A stretch of DNA of 9,154 nt from Bacteroidota bacterium (GCA_021789755.1 JAJYJD010000132.1:1-9154), one strand, 5' to 3'. Shown: positions 1 to 5,980, numbered from the stretch's first letter. The notes: generated by a model from the letters alone, not told the origin. Numbers and translations: made by a program.

Positions 1-1
1 G

Positions 2-118
2 CACATAATAGGCGGGCAAGTTATCGAGCGATTGCTTCTGAACGATCCGAGGTACAAACCGGAAAAGATGGTTTACTCTCCGCTGGAGAAGGGGGAGAAT
101 AAAGCTTTCGCAGGGTGA
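2..118 (+). CDS. C-terminal end of an upstream protein, possibly a (2Fe-2S) ferredoxin-like protein (partial)
   Basis: This is an open frame running in from the left edge and ending at TGA 116-118, giving the last 38 residues. The tail contains HIIGGQVIERLLLNDP and then a lysine/glutamate-rich end. A 'HxxGG-x-V-x-x-L' stretch of this kind is what I remember at the C-terminus of small thioredoxin-fold (2Fe-2S) ferredoxin proteins related to NuoE, where it follows the last cluster cysteine region. No cysteine falls inside the visible piece, so the assignment rests on the tail alone and is weak. It is followed by 58 bp without a gene before nth, so it may belong to the same transcript. Confidence 0.5.
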   Translation, partial: HIIGGQVIERLLLNDPRYKPEKMVYSPLEKGENKAFAG

Positions 119-176
119 CCTCCGCCTGGAAAGCCCTGCTCGCTCACGGTTGCCTTAGGAGCGCCGGTTTCATAAA

Positions 177-938
177 TTGATTCCGGTGAAGATGAAGACA
201 ACCGGGAGGAAATCGTCGCGACGCAAACCGACAGCGGCGGTCAAATCTCATTCCAAACGTGAACCGAAAGCGACCCGGGCCGTGAGGGCGGCGAAGATCT
301 ATCGCACATTTGCGGCGGAATACCCCGATGCTAAGACGGCACTCGACTTCAATACGCCGTTTGAGCTTCTCGTCGCCACCATCCTGTCCGCGCAGTGTAC
401 TGACGCCCGCGTGAACATGGTGACTCCCGGACTTTTCAGGAAGTACCCGTCGCCGGCGAGTTTTGCCGGTGCGAACCCGACAGAACTCGAGCAGGATATA
501 AAATCGACTGGATTTTACCGCCAGAAAACCAAGTCGGTGATCAACTGCAGCCGGTCTTTGGTTGAAAAATTCGGCGGCGAAGTCCCGCGCACCATGGATG
601 AGCTGCTCACGCTTGAAGGCGTCGGCAGAAAGACCGCGAATGTCATTCTCGGGAATGCGTTCGGAATCCCGGGGATTGCGGTGGATACCCACGTCGGCAG
701 ACTCGCGCAAAGACTCGGTTTCACGAACGAAGATGATCCCGCGAAAATAGAAATTGATCTGATGGAACTGTTTCCGAAAGAGAACTGGACGCAGCTGTGT
801 CACTTGTTCATGGCGCACGGGAGGAAGGTGTGTGCATCGCGTCTTCCGAAGTGTGAGGTTTGCTGCGTGAGCGCGTCGTGTCCTTCCGCATTCAAGTTCT
901 CCGCAAAGGGAAAACCGGACCTGAAGAAAGGAAGATAG
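177..938 (+). CDS. nth: Endonuclease III (DNA glycosylase / AP lyase)
   Basis: This base-excision repair enzyme removes oxidised pyrimidines and nicks the abasic site by beta-elimination. The helix-hairpin-helix LEGVGRKTANVIL (residues 146-158) carries the catalytic lysine K152. D170 in VDTHVGR is the catalytic aspartate. The spacing of the two matches E. coli K120/D138 with a constant offset of 32. Cysteines C219, C226, C229 and C235 give the canonical C-x6-C-x2-C-x5-C ligand set of the [4Fe-4S] cluster. The 32-residue offset reflects a basic Lys/Arg-rich N-terminal extension, probably disordered and DNA-contacting. The TTG at 177 is the first start in the frame, but its AGGAG (157-161) is about 15 bp away. 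ATG 192 (residue 6) is an alternative with no better site. It is followed after 1 bp by the MqnD-like gene, so the two are probably co-transcribed. Confidence 0.96.
   Translation: MIPVKMKTTGRKSSRRKPTAAVKSHSKREPKATRAVRAAKIYRTFAAEYPDAKTALDFNTPFELLVATILSAQCTDARVNMVTPGLFRKYPSPASFAGANPTELEQDIKSTGFYRQKTKSVINCSRSLVEKFGGEVPRTMDELLTLEGVGRKTANVILGNAFGIPGIAVDTHVGRLAQRLGFTNEDDPAKIEIDLMELFPKENWTQLCHLFMAHGRKVCASRLPKCEVCCVSASCPSAFKFSAKGKPDLKKGR
927..934 (+). promoter_or_regulatory. Ribosome binding site for the TTG start at 940
   Basis: AAAGGAAG lies inside the last codons of nth and ends 5 bp before TTG 940. No ATG or GTG nearby opens the same frame, so this purine-rich site supports the TTG start and suggests that translation is handed over from nth. 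Confidence 0.7.
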
Positions 939-939
939 T

Positions 940-1782
940 TTGAAGATAAGAGTCGCACACAGCCCGGATTCCGACGATGCATTCATGTTTTATGCCCTTG
1001 CGAACAATAAGTTCGATACGGGCGATATTGAGTTCGAAAACATACTGAGCGATATAGAGACGCTGAACCAGAAGGCGTTGAGAGGCGAATACGAAGTCAG
1101 CGCTGTTTCCATTCATGCTTACCCGTATATATCCGACAAATACCAGATGTTGAGCAGCGGAGCAAGCATGGGAGATGGATACGGCCCGATGCTCGTCAGC
1201 ACAAAGCCATATAAGGTGGAGGACATTAACAAGCTCAAGATCGCCATACCCGGAAAACGGACGTCCGCGTTCCTTGCTTTGAGCATATTTGCCGGGACAT
1301 TCGAATACGAGGTCCTCCCGTTCGATCAGATAATCGATAAGGTACTGGCTGGGGATTACGAAGCCGGGCTCATAATACACGAAGGTCAGCTGACCTACGG
1401 ATCGAGTGGGCTGCACAGTATCGTCGACCTGGGGGTATGGTTCAAAGACAAGTTCAAACTCCCTCTTCCGCTCGGCGGCAATGTGATCCGGCGTGATCTG
1501 CCGGAGGACGTGAAGAAGAAGACCGCGTATTTTCTGAAGAAGAGCATTGCATACTCGCTTGAACACAGGGACGAAGGCCTGGGATATGCACTCGGTTTCG
1601 CTCGCGGAATGGACACAAATCTCGCCGACAAATTTGTAGGGATGTATGTCAACGATTGGACGCTCGACTACGGCGAGAAAGGGAAGCGGGCAATCCAGCT
1701 TTTCCTGGATATGGGCTACGAGCGGTCGCTCCTCCCCGCGAGGTGCGTTGCGGAATTCATTGAGACACCGGAAAAATTATAA
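940..1782 (+). CDS. MqnD-family protein (MqnA/MqnD periplasmic-binding-protein fold), possible 1,4-dihydroxy-6-naphthoate synthase
   Basis: The 280-residue length fits MqnD, which opens cyclic dehypoxanthinyl futalosine in the futalosine route to menaquinone. Family marks are visible: IPGKRTSAFLAL (102-113) at the substrate loop; IIHEGQLTYGSSGL (145-158), whose H147 would correspond to the catalytic histidine of MqnD; VDLGVWF (162-168); and MYVNDWTLDYGEKGKRAI (235-252). There is no signal peptide, so it is cytoplasmic rather than a transporter binding protein. The N-terminal motif is odd. Classical MqnD has a SPCPNDTF-type sequence near residue 8, whereas this protein has HSPDSDDAFMF (7-17). 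I recall this version from a separate branch of the family whose role may not be menaquinone synthesis. No other futalosine gene is in the window, although aroQ nearby feeds chorismate, the pathway's precursor. Family assignment is strong; exact reaction is uncertain. Confidence 0.82.
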   Translation: MKIRVAHSPDSDDAFMFYALANNKFDTGDIEFENILSDIETLNQKALRGEYEVSAVSIHAYPYISDKYQMLSSGASMGDGYGPMLVSTKPYKVEDINKLKIAIPGKRTSAFLALSIFAGTFEYEVLPFDQIIDKVLAGDYEAGLIIHEGQLTYGSSGLHSIVDLGVWFKDKFKLPLPLGGNVIRRDLPEDVKKKTAYFLKKSIAYSLEHRDEGLGYALGFARGMDTNLADKFVGMYVNDWTLDYGEKGKRAIQLFLDMGYERSLLPARCVAEFIETPEKL

Positions 1783-1789
1783 GACCGGG

Positions 1790-2446
1790 ATGGAATCACG
1801 AGCAACTATCGACGTGCAGCCCCCCGAAGACTCCTCTGGCGAAATCCGGATGACAACCGGCGCACGAGTGGCGCTGTTCATAATGATTACCGGCGGGATA
1901 TTTTATCTTGGAGGATCGGCTGCAAGAGCCATAATCGGCAACGACCTCGTCGAGCTCGGTACCCTGAAGTTCAGACAGGACATCCCCTTTGATTCCGAGA
2001 AGGAGATTTACAATCTTCTCGCGCGAACCTCGCTGCTGATTGTCCTCGGGTATTTGCTGGCCCTGATCGGCTTTATAACTTTCCTTTCCAAGTCGAGGAT
2101 TAGGATGAAAGAGCATCCGAACATTATGATGGCCGTGATCCTCTTTGCGGTGTTTATCCCGGTGGAGTTCTATACTTCATATCTGGACTTGAGGTTCTTC
2201 GCATCTTTCGTAGACTTTCAATTACAGTTATTCCTCGGAGCGGATCCGGGCCCGTTACGCGATGAGATGCGAAGACTCTTCGTGGAGCGCGTCAGCGGAC
2301 TCGGCGGACTTTCGGTGATCGCGATTTTGTCCTACTACAGCGCGATCGGCGCGTTGGTCTTCCGACCCATCAAACTGAAGAAAACTGAGAAGGCGATTTC
2401 ACAGAATGCCGAAACTGAAGACAGAAGCGCTGATAGCGGAGCTTGA
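1790..2446 (+). CDS. Four-helix membrane protein of unknown function
   Basis: I do not recognise the family. The 218-residue protein has a short polar N-terminus and about four hydrophobic segments, at roughly 26-48, 79-100, 111-131 and 172-192, with a charged C-terminal tail on the side of the last helix. The loop between helices 1 and 2 (about 49-78) and that between 3 and 4 (about 132-171, ending in an acidic/basic amphipathic stretch) are the largest soluble parts. No catalytic motif stands out. I chose ATG 1790, 7 bp after the stop of the MqnD-like gene. The frame is open further upstream to 1646, but that part lies wholly inside the preceding gene and translates to a low-complexity Ser/Arg-rich sequence. 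ATG 1850 (residue 21) is a second possible start, just before the first helix. The 3' end overlaps the next gene by 41 bp. Confidence 0.8.
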   Translation: MESRATIDVQPPEDSSGEIRMTTGARVALFIMITGGIFYLGGSAARAIIGNDLVELGTLKFRQDIPFDSEKEIYNLLARTSLLIVLGYLLALIGFITFLSKSRIRMKEHPNIMMAVILFAVFIPVEFYTSYLDLRFFASFVDFQLQLFLGADPGPLRDEMRRLFVERVSGLGGLSVIAILSYYSAIGALVFRPIKLKKTEKAISQNAETEDRSADSGA

Positions 2447-2699
2447 AGAAGCCGCATCCCAACTCGGACTCAAGGTGATTTATGAGAAAGGGGATTTCGG
2501 AGGCGGTTACTGTATACTTAAGGAGGAGAAACTGATTGTAATCAATAAACGGTTCGATCAGAAACACAGGGCATCGACACTCGCGAGGAGCCTTTCGGAA
2601 GTGGGGATCGATAATCTCTTTCTGAAACCGGCTGTCCGTGAGTACATAGAGGAACAAGCGGAGACAAACAATGAAACTACTCGTAGCCAACGGTCCTAA
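2406..2699 (+). CDS. Small conserved-looking protein of unknown function
   Basis: This 97-residue soluble protein is wedged between the membrane protein (41-bp overlap) and aroQ (29-bp overlap). A leucine/glutamate-rich helix (5-20) leads into YEKGDFGGGYCILKEEKLI (26-44), which looks like an antiparallel beta hairpin. Then come VINKRFDQKHRASTLARSL (45-63), probably a strand plus helix, and DNLFLKPAVREYIEE (69-83). I recall similar short proteins, with a GG-x-C-x-L-K-x-x-x-x-I-x-I-N-K core, in several bacterial groups, with no assigned role. The order 'strand, I-x-N, short basic segment, L-A-x-x-L helix' is reminiscent of the N-terminal half of IrrE/ImmA-type peptidase domains, but the HExxH zinc motif is absent, so no enzymatic activity is proposed. 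Residues after about 86 are encoded within the aroQ overlap and look unstructured. Confidence 0.78.
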   Translation: MPKLKTEALIAELEEAASQLGLKVIYEKGDFGGGYCILKEEKLIVINKRFDQKHRASTLARSLSEVGIDNLFLKPAVREYIEEQAETNNETTRSQRS

Positions 2700-3102
2700 C
2701 CTGAACCTGACCGGTACCCGCGAGCCTCATATCTACGGCAGCGATACGCTCGCGGTCATCAATTCCGAGCTGAAAGAGAAATTTCCGGTCGTGTCTTTCG
2801 AGTTCTTCCAGACGAACTCAGAAGGCGACCTCATAGACAAGATCCAATCGGTGGAGAAGGAGGGCTTCGACGGCGTAGTGCTCAATGCCGGAGCGCTCTC
2901 TCACTACAGCTTTGCCCTGAGAGATGCAATCGCTGCGGTGAAAAGGCCCGTGGTTGAGGTCCACCTTTCACAGGTCTATGCCCGGGAAGAGTTCCGCAGG
3001 ACAAGTGTAATCTCAGAAGTCTGCAAGGGCACCGTGACGGGATTCGGTAAGTTTTCATATTTTGCCGCAACATATGCATTGTCGGAATTTCTCAGACAAT
3101 GA
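2671..3102 (+). CDS. aroQ: Type II 3-dehydroquinate dehydratase
   Basis: This enzyme catalyses the third step of the shikimate pathway, 3-dehydroquinate to 3-dehydroshikimate, as a cytoplasmic dodecamer. Type II is shown by NGPNLNLTGTREPHIYG (7-23), with the flexible-loop arginine R17 and catalytic tyrosine Y22. NAGALSHYSFALRDAI (72-87) supplies N72 and H78. EVHLSQVYAREEFR (96-109) supplies the catalytic base region, with H98 and the substrate-binding REEFR. The 143-residue length is normal. One deviation is SQ at 100-101, where most family members have SN after the histidine. Start ATG 2671 has a GGAG upstream and matches the usual N-terminus exactly. The stop overlaps the next gene's start as ATGA (3099-3102), so translation is coupled to the HAD gene. 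Downstream, chorismate would supply aromatic amino acids and, if the futalosine route exists here, menaquinone. Confidence 0.96.
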   Translation: MKLLVANGPNLNLTGTREPHIYGSDTLAVINSELKEKFPVVSFEFFQTNSEGDLIDKIQSVEKEGFDGVVLNAGALSHYSFALRDAIAAVKRPVVEVHLSQVYAREEFRRTSVISEVCKGTVTGFGKFSYFAATYALSEFLRQ

Positions 3103-3785
3103 TCAAAGCCGTAATCTTCGATCTTGATAATACTCTCGTCGATTTCATGAAAATGAAAGGGGAGGCGATCGACGCCGCCATCAGGGCGATGGTCGACGCA
3201 GGACTCGAGCTCAGTTATTCGGAAGTCAAGAACCGAATAGACGCGATATACAAGGAGAAGGGAATAGAATTCCAATACGTTTTCGATTCGCTCCTGTCCG
3301 ATATTTTCGACAAAGTGAACCATAAGATCCTCTCCGCCGGCGTCGTGGCATACAGGCGTGCCCGTGAAGCGGCTCTCGTACCTTATCCGCATGTCTATAT
3401 AACTCTCTACGAGCTTCTCAAGATGGGGATGAAGCTCGCCGTCATCTCGGACGCTCCGGCGAAGGAAGCGTGGCTCCGCCTCACGTACCTCAATATGCAC
3501 CATATATTCGATGTCGTCGTGACTTTCGACGATACCAGGGAGCGGAAACCTCACCCGGCCCCCTTCACTCTCGCGCTCAACAGGCTCGGCGTCAAACCGG
3601 CCGAAGCCCTCATGGTCGGCGACTGGGCAGAGCGCGACATAATAGGAGCGAAGCAGGTCGGCATGAAAACCGTGTTCGCACGTTACGGCGACACTTTTAA
3701 CACCGGAATATCTGGCGGCGATTACGAAGCCAACGACATTCAGGAGCTGATCGGATTCATCAGGAAGGAGAACTCCGTTGGTTGA
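3099..3785 (+). CDS. HAD-superfamily hydrolase (phosphatase-like)
   Basis: All four HAD motifs are present in the 228-residue protein. Motif I is FDLDNTLVD, with nucleophile D8 and acid/base D10. Motif II is VISDA, with S117. Motif III is ERKPHPAPF, with K150. Motif IV is GDWAERDIIGAK, with D175 and D180 for Mg2+ binding. A helical type-I cap fills about 16-90. This describes a Mg2+-dependent phosphohydrolase of the phosphoglycolate phosphatase / pyrimidine-nucleotidase-like group. The cap sequence does not let me name a substrate. Translation is coupled to aroQ by an ATGA overlap, and its own 3' end overlaps acpS by 8 bp. A housekeeping or metabolite-repair role is an inference from company, not from sequence. 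Confidence 0.93.
   Translation: MIKAVIFDLDNTLVDFMKMKGEAIDAAIRAMVDAGLELSYSEVKNRIDAIYKEKGIEFQYVFDSLLSDIFDKVNHKILSAGVVAYRRAREAALVPYPHVYITLYELLKMGMKLAVISDAPAKEAWLRLTYLNMHHIFDVVVTFDDTRERKPHPAPFTLALNRLGVKPAEALMVGDWAERDIIGAKQVGMKTVFARYGDTFNTGISGGDYEANDIQELIGFIRKENSVG
3765..3770 (+). promoter_or_regulatory. Ribosome binding site for acpS
   Basis: AAGGAG lies in the last codons of the HAD gene, 7 bp before TTG 3778. The optimal spacing, and the fact that the encoded protein then begins at the family's normal position, fix the TTG start of acpS. Confidence 0.75.
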
Positions 3786-4146
3786 AGGAGTAGGGATAGA
3801 CATAATCGAAGTGGGCAGAATTCGCAAGAGCATCGACGAATACGGCGATCTTTTCACCGACAAGATTTTTACCCGGGACGAAACGAAATACTGTACTGAA
3901 AAACCCTACCCCTACCAGCACTACGCAGCCAGGTTCGCGGCGAAGGAGGCGTTCAGCAAGGCGGCGGGGACCGGTTGGGACGACAGCTTCTCCTGGCACG
4001 AAGTGGAAGTCGTGAACGAGCAGAGCGGCAAGCCATATTTGCATCTGACCGGCCAGGCCCTCAAAAATTTGAGGGGAAAGAAGATATTTCTGTCATTATC
4101 TCATTCCGGCGACTACGTAACTGCTGTGGTTGTCATCGAAGGCTGA
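3778..4146 (+). CDS. acpS: Holo-[acyl-carrier-protein] synthase (4'-phosphopantetheinyl transferase)
   Basis: This enzyme transfers the 4'-phosphopantetheine arm of CoA to the conserved serine of apo-acyl carrier protein, making fatty-acid synthesis possible. It is cytoplasmic and normally trimeric. The N-terminal GVGIDIIEVGRI (4-15) holds the Mg2+-binding aspartate D8. RFAAKEAFSKAAGTG (52-66) holds the metal-binding glutamate E57 and the CoA-binding lysine. The C-terminal SLSHSGDYVTAVVV (106-119) is the usual final strand. At 122 residues it has the typical short AcpS length. The start is TTG 3778, supported by its Shine-Dalgarno site and the expected N-terminus. It overlaps the HAD gene by 8 bp and is the last gene of the first block. 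Confidence 0.95.
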   Translation: MVEGVGIDIIEVGRIRKSIDEYGDLFTDKIFTRDETKYCTEKPYPYQHYAARFAAKEAFSKAAGTGWDDSFSWHEVEVVNEQSGKPYLHLTGQALKNLRGKKIFLSLSHSGDYVTAVVVIEG

Positions 4147-4152
4147 CTTAAA

Positions 4153-4167
4153 CCGGATTCTATCCGG
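4153..4167 (+). terminator. Short hairpin after acpS, weak terminator candidate
   Basis: CCGGAT (4153-4158) pairs perfectly with ATCCGG (4162-4167) around a 3-base loop, 6 bp after the acpS stop. A 6-bp GC-rich stem here is suggestive of transcript end or 3'-end stabilisation. It is not followed by a T-run (the next bases are CTGCGTCTTA), so a classical intrinsic terminator is not established. Confidence 0.3.
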
Positions 4168-4246
4168 CTGCGTCTTAGAATCGGACGTTCTCTTGTTCAT
4201 GAAAGAATAAGCCCGATCGCGCTCAGAGAAAATGAAGGGATCCACG

Positions 4247-4266
4247 ATCATAAACCATCATAAAAC
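4247..4266 (+). repeat. Two tandem 10-bp direct repeats upstream of the sigma factor gene
   Basis: ATCATAAACC (4247-4256) is followed immediately by ATCATAAAAC (4257-4266), nine of ten bases identical. The 10-bp period equals about one helical turn, so both copies would face the same side of DNA. They end 32 bp before the likely ATG of the sigma gene, in a 150-bp gap that should hold the operon's promoter. A regulator-binding site is plausible, but chance in an AT-richer stretch is not excluded. Confidence 0.4.
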
Positions 4267-4298
4267 CTGTTTCTCCCGTCTCAGTTAGAGTCCTTTTG

Positions 4299-4850
4299 AT
4301 GCAGAGCCCGTCCGACGTCGAATTAGTGGAACAGGTAAACTCAGGGAGCGATAGAGCTTTCAGTGAGATCGTGAAGCGGTACGAGCGCCGAGTCTTCTTC
4401 GTTGTGAAACGAATGTTGAACGATGACGACGAATCTGCCGACGCGACGCAGGAAGTGTTCATCAAACTTCATGATTCGTTGAGGAAATTCCGGGGCGACG
4501 CGAATCTTTACACATACATCTACAGGATAGCCACCAACGTGGCCATCAGTTATTTGAGGAAAAGAAAAGTAAGAGCGGTCGTCAGACTGGATGAGATGAT
4601 ATCAAACATGTTGACAGGCGGCAACGAGCCGCAGCGCGAGGCCGACCAGGATGAGTTAAAGAAGCTCGTCGCACAGGCAGTCGCGGCGCTTCCGACACAG
4701 CAAAAACAGGTCTTCATACTTAGATTCTATGAAGAGCTTTCATATGAGGAGATTGCAGGTATACTCAACAGGTCGATGGGAGCGATGAAAGCGAATTATT
4801 TTCATGCCGTAAAAAAAATCGGGGAGTACCTGAAAAATGCGATGCGATAA
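4299..4850 (+). CDS. ECF-type RNA polymerase sigma-70 factor
   Basis: This 183-residue alternative sigma factor has only the two domains of the extracytoplasmic-function group. Sigma region 2 spans about 6-92. It includes the core-binding and -10-recognition segment DESADATQEVFIKLHDSLRKF (44-64) and YTYIYRIATNVAISYLRKRK (71-90). An acidic/polar linker (about 100-122) precedes sigma region 4 (about 123-180). There LPTQQKQVFILRF and LSYEEIAGILNRSMGAMKANYF (148-168) form the helix-turn-helix for the -35 element. ATG 4299 is preferred. A TTG directly before it (4296) would add one residue, and the Shine-Dalgarno is weak. The anti-sigma gene overlaps its end by 14 bp, the usual arrangement ensuring balanced synthesis. 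Autoregulation is likely by analogy, but I could not identify a convincing promoter in the leader. Confidence 0.95.
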   Translation: MQSPSDVELVEQVNSGSDRAFSEIVKRYERRVFFVVKRMLNDDDESADATQEVFIKLHDSLRKFRGDANLYTYIYRIATNVAISYLRKRKVRAVVRLDEMISNMLTGGNEPQREADQDELKKLVAQAVAALPTQQKQVFILRFYEELSYEEIAGILNRSMGAMKANYFHAVKKIGEYLKNAMR

Positions 4851-5412
4851 TGTTGCAGTGAACTTGCCGGATTATCTTCTGGGCAAGATCGAACCGAACC
4901 TCAGGAAATCCATCGAGGCTCATCTGGCACTGTGCGAAAGGTGTCGGCAGGAACTTGAGGGGATGAGAGAGCCGCTCAGGATTCTTGGAGAAGTAGGCCA
5001 CGAGGAATATCCCGACTCGTTCTTTCAGCAGCTCCACGCATCTATCATGGATAGGATCGCTGAGCCTCAGCGGATAAAATGGAAGGTGCCCGTATTTGCC
5101 GGAGGTTTAGCGGTCATCCTGCTGGCAGTCGGAATCGGGATTTTCGAAAACTCGCGCAAGCCGGCCGCGTTGCAGTACCAGACAGTCGCTGCGCTCGCAA
5201 CCTCCCTGCCGCCCGAGCAGGTGGTTAGCCTTCCGAGCATGAATGTGAATTATGTCGACGCCGTCTCTTCGCAGGCGGACGAATATGACGAAATGGCCGC
5301 TGTGGACGACTCGGTCCAGCAGGCCGTTGTCAATGCGCTGTGGAATTCGGTGAGCGACTCGACAGGCTCACTCGACGCGGTCTATTACTACGGAAACAGC
5401 CCTTCCAATTGA
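4837..5412 (+). CDS. Membrane-anchored anti-sigma factor with zinc-finger-like N-terminus
   Basis: The 191-residue protein follows and overlaps the sigma gene. The cytoplasmic N-terminus has the zinc-binding anti-sigma (ZAS / putative zf-HC2) pattern: C3, then H29, C33 and C36 in HLALCERCRQEL (H-x3-C-x2-C), within a short helical domain that would clamp the sigma factor. One transmembrane helix lies at about 85-104 (VPVFAGGLAVILLAVGIGIF). The outer part (about 105-191) is polar and acidic, with no Cys, and ends in a Tyr/Asn/Ser-rich tail. No domain is recognisable there; it is the likely sensory or partner-binding part. Start ATG 4837 puts C3 at the usual position. Release could occur by regulated proteolysis or by a conformational change; neither is shown by the sequence. 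The secreted protein downstream is the obvious candidate partner. Confidence 0.9.
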   Translation: MRCDNVAVNLPDYLLGKIEPNLRKSIEAHLALCERCRQELEGMREPLRILGEVGHEEYPDSFFQQLHASIMDRIAEPQRIKWKVPVFAGGLAVILLAVGIGIFENSRKPAALQYQTVAALATSLPPEQVVSLPSMNVNYVDAVSSQADEYDEMAAVDDSVQQAVVNALWNSVSDSTGSLDAVYYYGNSPSN

Positions 5413-5422
5413 GAGGAAAGAT

Positions 5423-5980
5423 ATGAATAAATTTTTCTTGTTGTTGGCTCTCATAATTCCCCTTTCGTCCGCAATGGCGCAAGACGACCCCCCACCTCCT
5501 CCGACCGGCGGACCGGCGGATCCATCGGGATTTACGCAACAACCCGATCCTCAAGGGCGGCCTTTGGGCAGGGGAGATTCTGCGATCAGAAGACAGCTTG
5601 AACAAATCAAAATATGGCAGATGACAAAAGAGATGAATCTGCCCACTAATAAGGCAGAGAAGTTTTTTCCCCTGTACAACCGCTACAACGACGAGATGAG
5701 GACGACTACTGCCGCCAGAAGACAGGCAGTCAGATCCCTCGACTCATCAATCGGTGACCATGCAGGAGACGGCGAGATAGGCAAACAGGTGAAGCGAGTA
5801 CTGAGTCTGGACAACGAGTTGGCGGCAATACACGTGAGGTTCATACAATCCCTCGGCGACATACTTACACCCACCGAAGTGGCGCGATACATGGTTTTTG
5901 AACAGCGGTTCGACCGGGAAATCCGCGAAAGAATTAGAATGATGATGATGCAAAGAGGGATGCGAGGCCGCGGCCGCTGA
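5423..5980 (+). CDS. Exported helical protein resembling CpxP/Spy/CnrX (LTxxQ-type) envelope sensors
   Basis: A clear signal peptide (1-20: charged start, LLLALII core, SSAMAQ end) puts this 185-residue protein in the periplasm or outside. A proline-rich spacer with PPPPP (22-50) follows, then predominantly helical sequence in about four segments (54-72, 76-107, 117-145, 149-174). LTPTEVARYMVFEQRFDREI (148-167) lies where CpxP/Spy/ZraP relatives carry LTxxQ followed by a basic-acidic helix. The glutamine is replaced, so membership is probable rather than certain. The tail is Met/Arg/Gly-rich (RMMMMQRGM), a possible metal contact. GAGGAAAG gives a strong ribosome site, 10 bp after the anti-sigma stop. 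By analogy with CnrX or CpxP it may sense metal or misfolded protein and act on the anti-sigma. That is inference from operon position. Confidence 0.85.
   Translation: MNKFFLLLALIIPLSSAMAQDDPPPPPTGGPADPSGFTQQPDPQGRPLGRGDSAIRRQLEQIKIWQMTKEMNLPTNKAEKFFPLYNRYNDEMRTTTAARRQAVRSLDSSIGDHAGDGEIGKQVKRVLSLDNELAAIHVRFIQSLGDILTPTEVARYMVFEQRFDREIRERIRMMMMQRGMRGRGR

Noticed and set aside
144..986. 280-codon open frame on the minus strand opposite nth
   Set aside because: It is exactly opposite a gene with complete catalytic and cluster motifs; its translation is Arg/Phe-rich with no recognisable domain.
892..1566. 224-codon minus-strand frame opposite the MqnD-like gene
   Set aside because: It is a shadow of a well-supported gene, with no motif or plausible ribosome site.
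1646..1789. 48-codon upstream extension of the four-helix membrane protein
   Set aside because: It lies inside the MqnD-like coding region in another frame and gives low-complexity Ser/Arg sequence; ATG 1790 is the better start.
2976..3863. 295-codon minus-strand frame spanning aroQ, HAD and acpS
   Set aside because: It would cover three genes with clear catalytic motifs on the other strand; the long open run reflects codon bias.
4264..4280. AACCT followed by CGTC, resembling ECF sigma -35 and -10 elements
   Set aside because: They are only 8 bp apart, about half the spacing that ECF promoters need.
5939..5950. Four tandem ATG triplets near the end of the exported sensor gene
   Set aside because: They encode in-frame codons of the Met-rich tail; four repeats are too few to claim a phase-variable tract.
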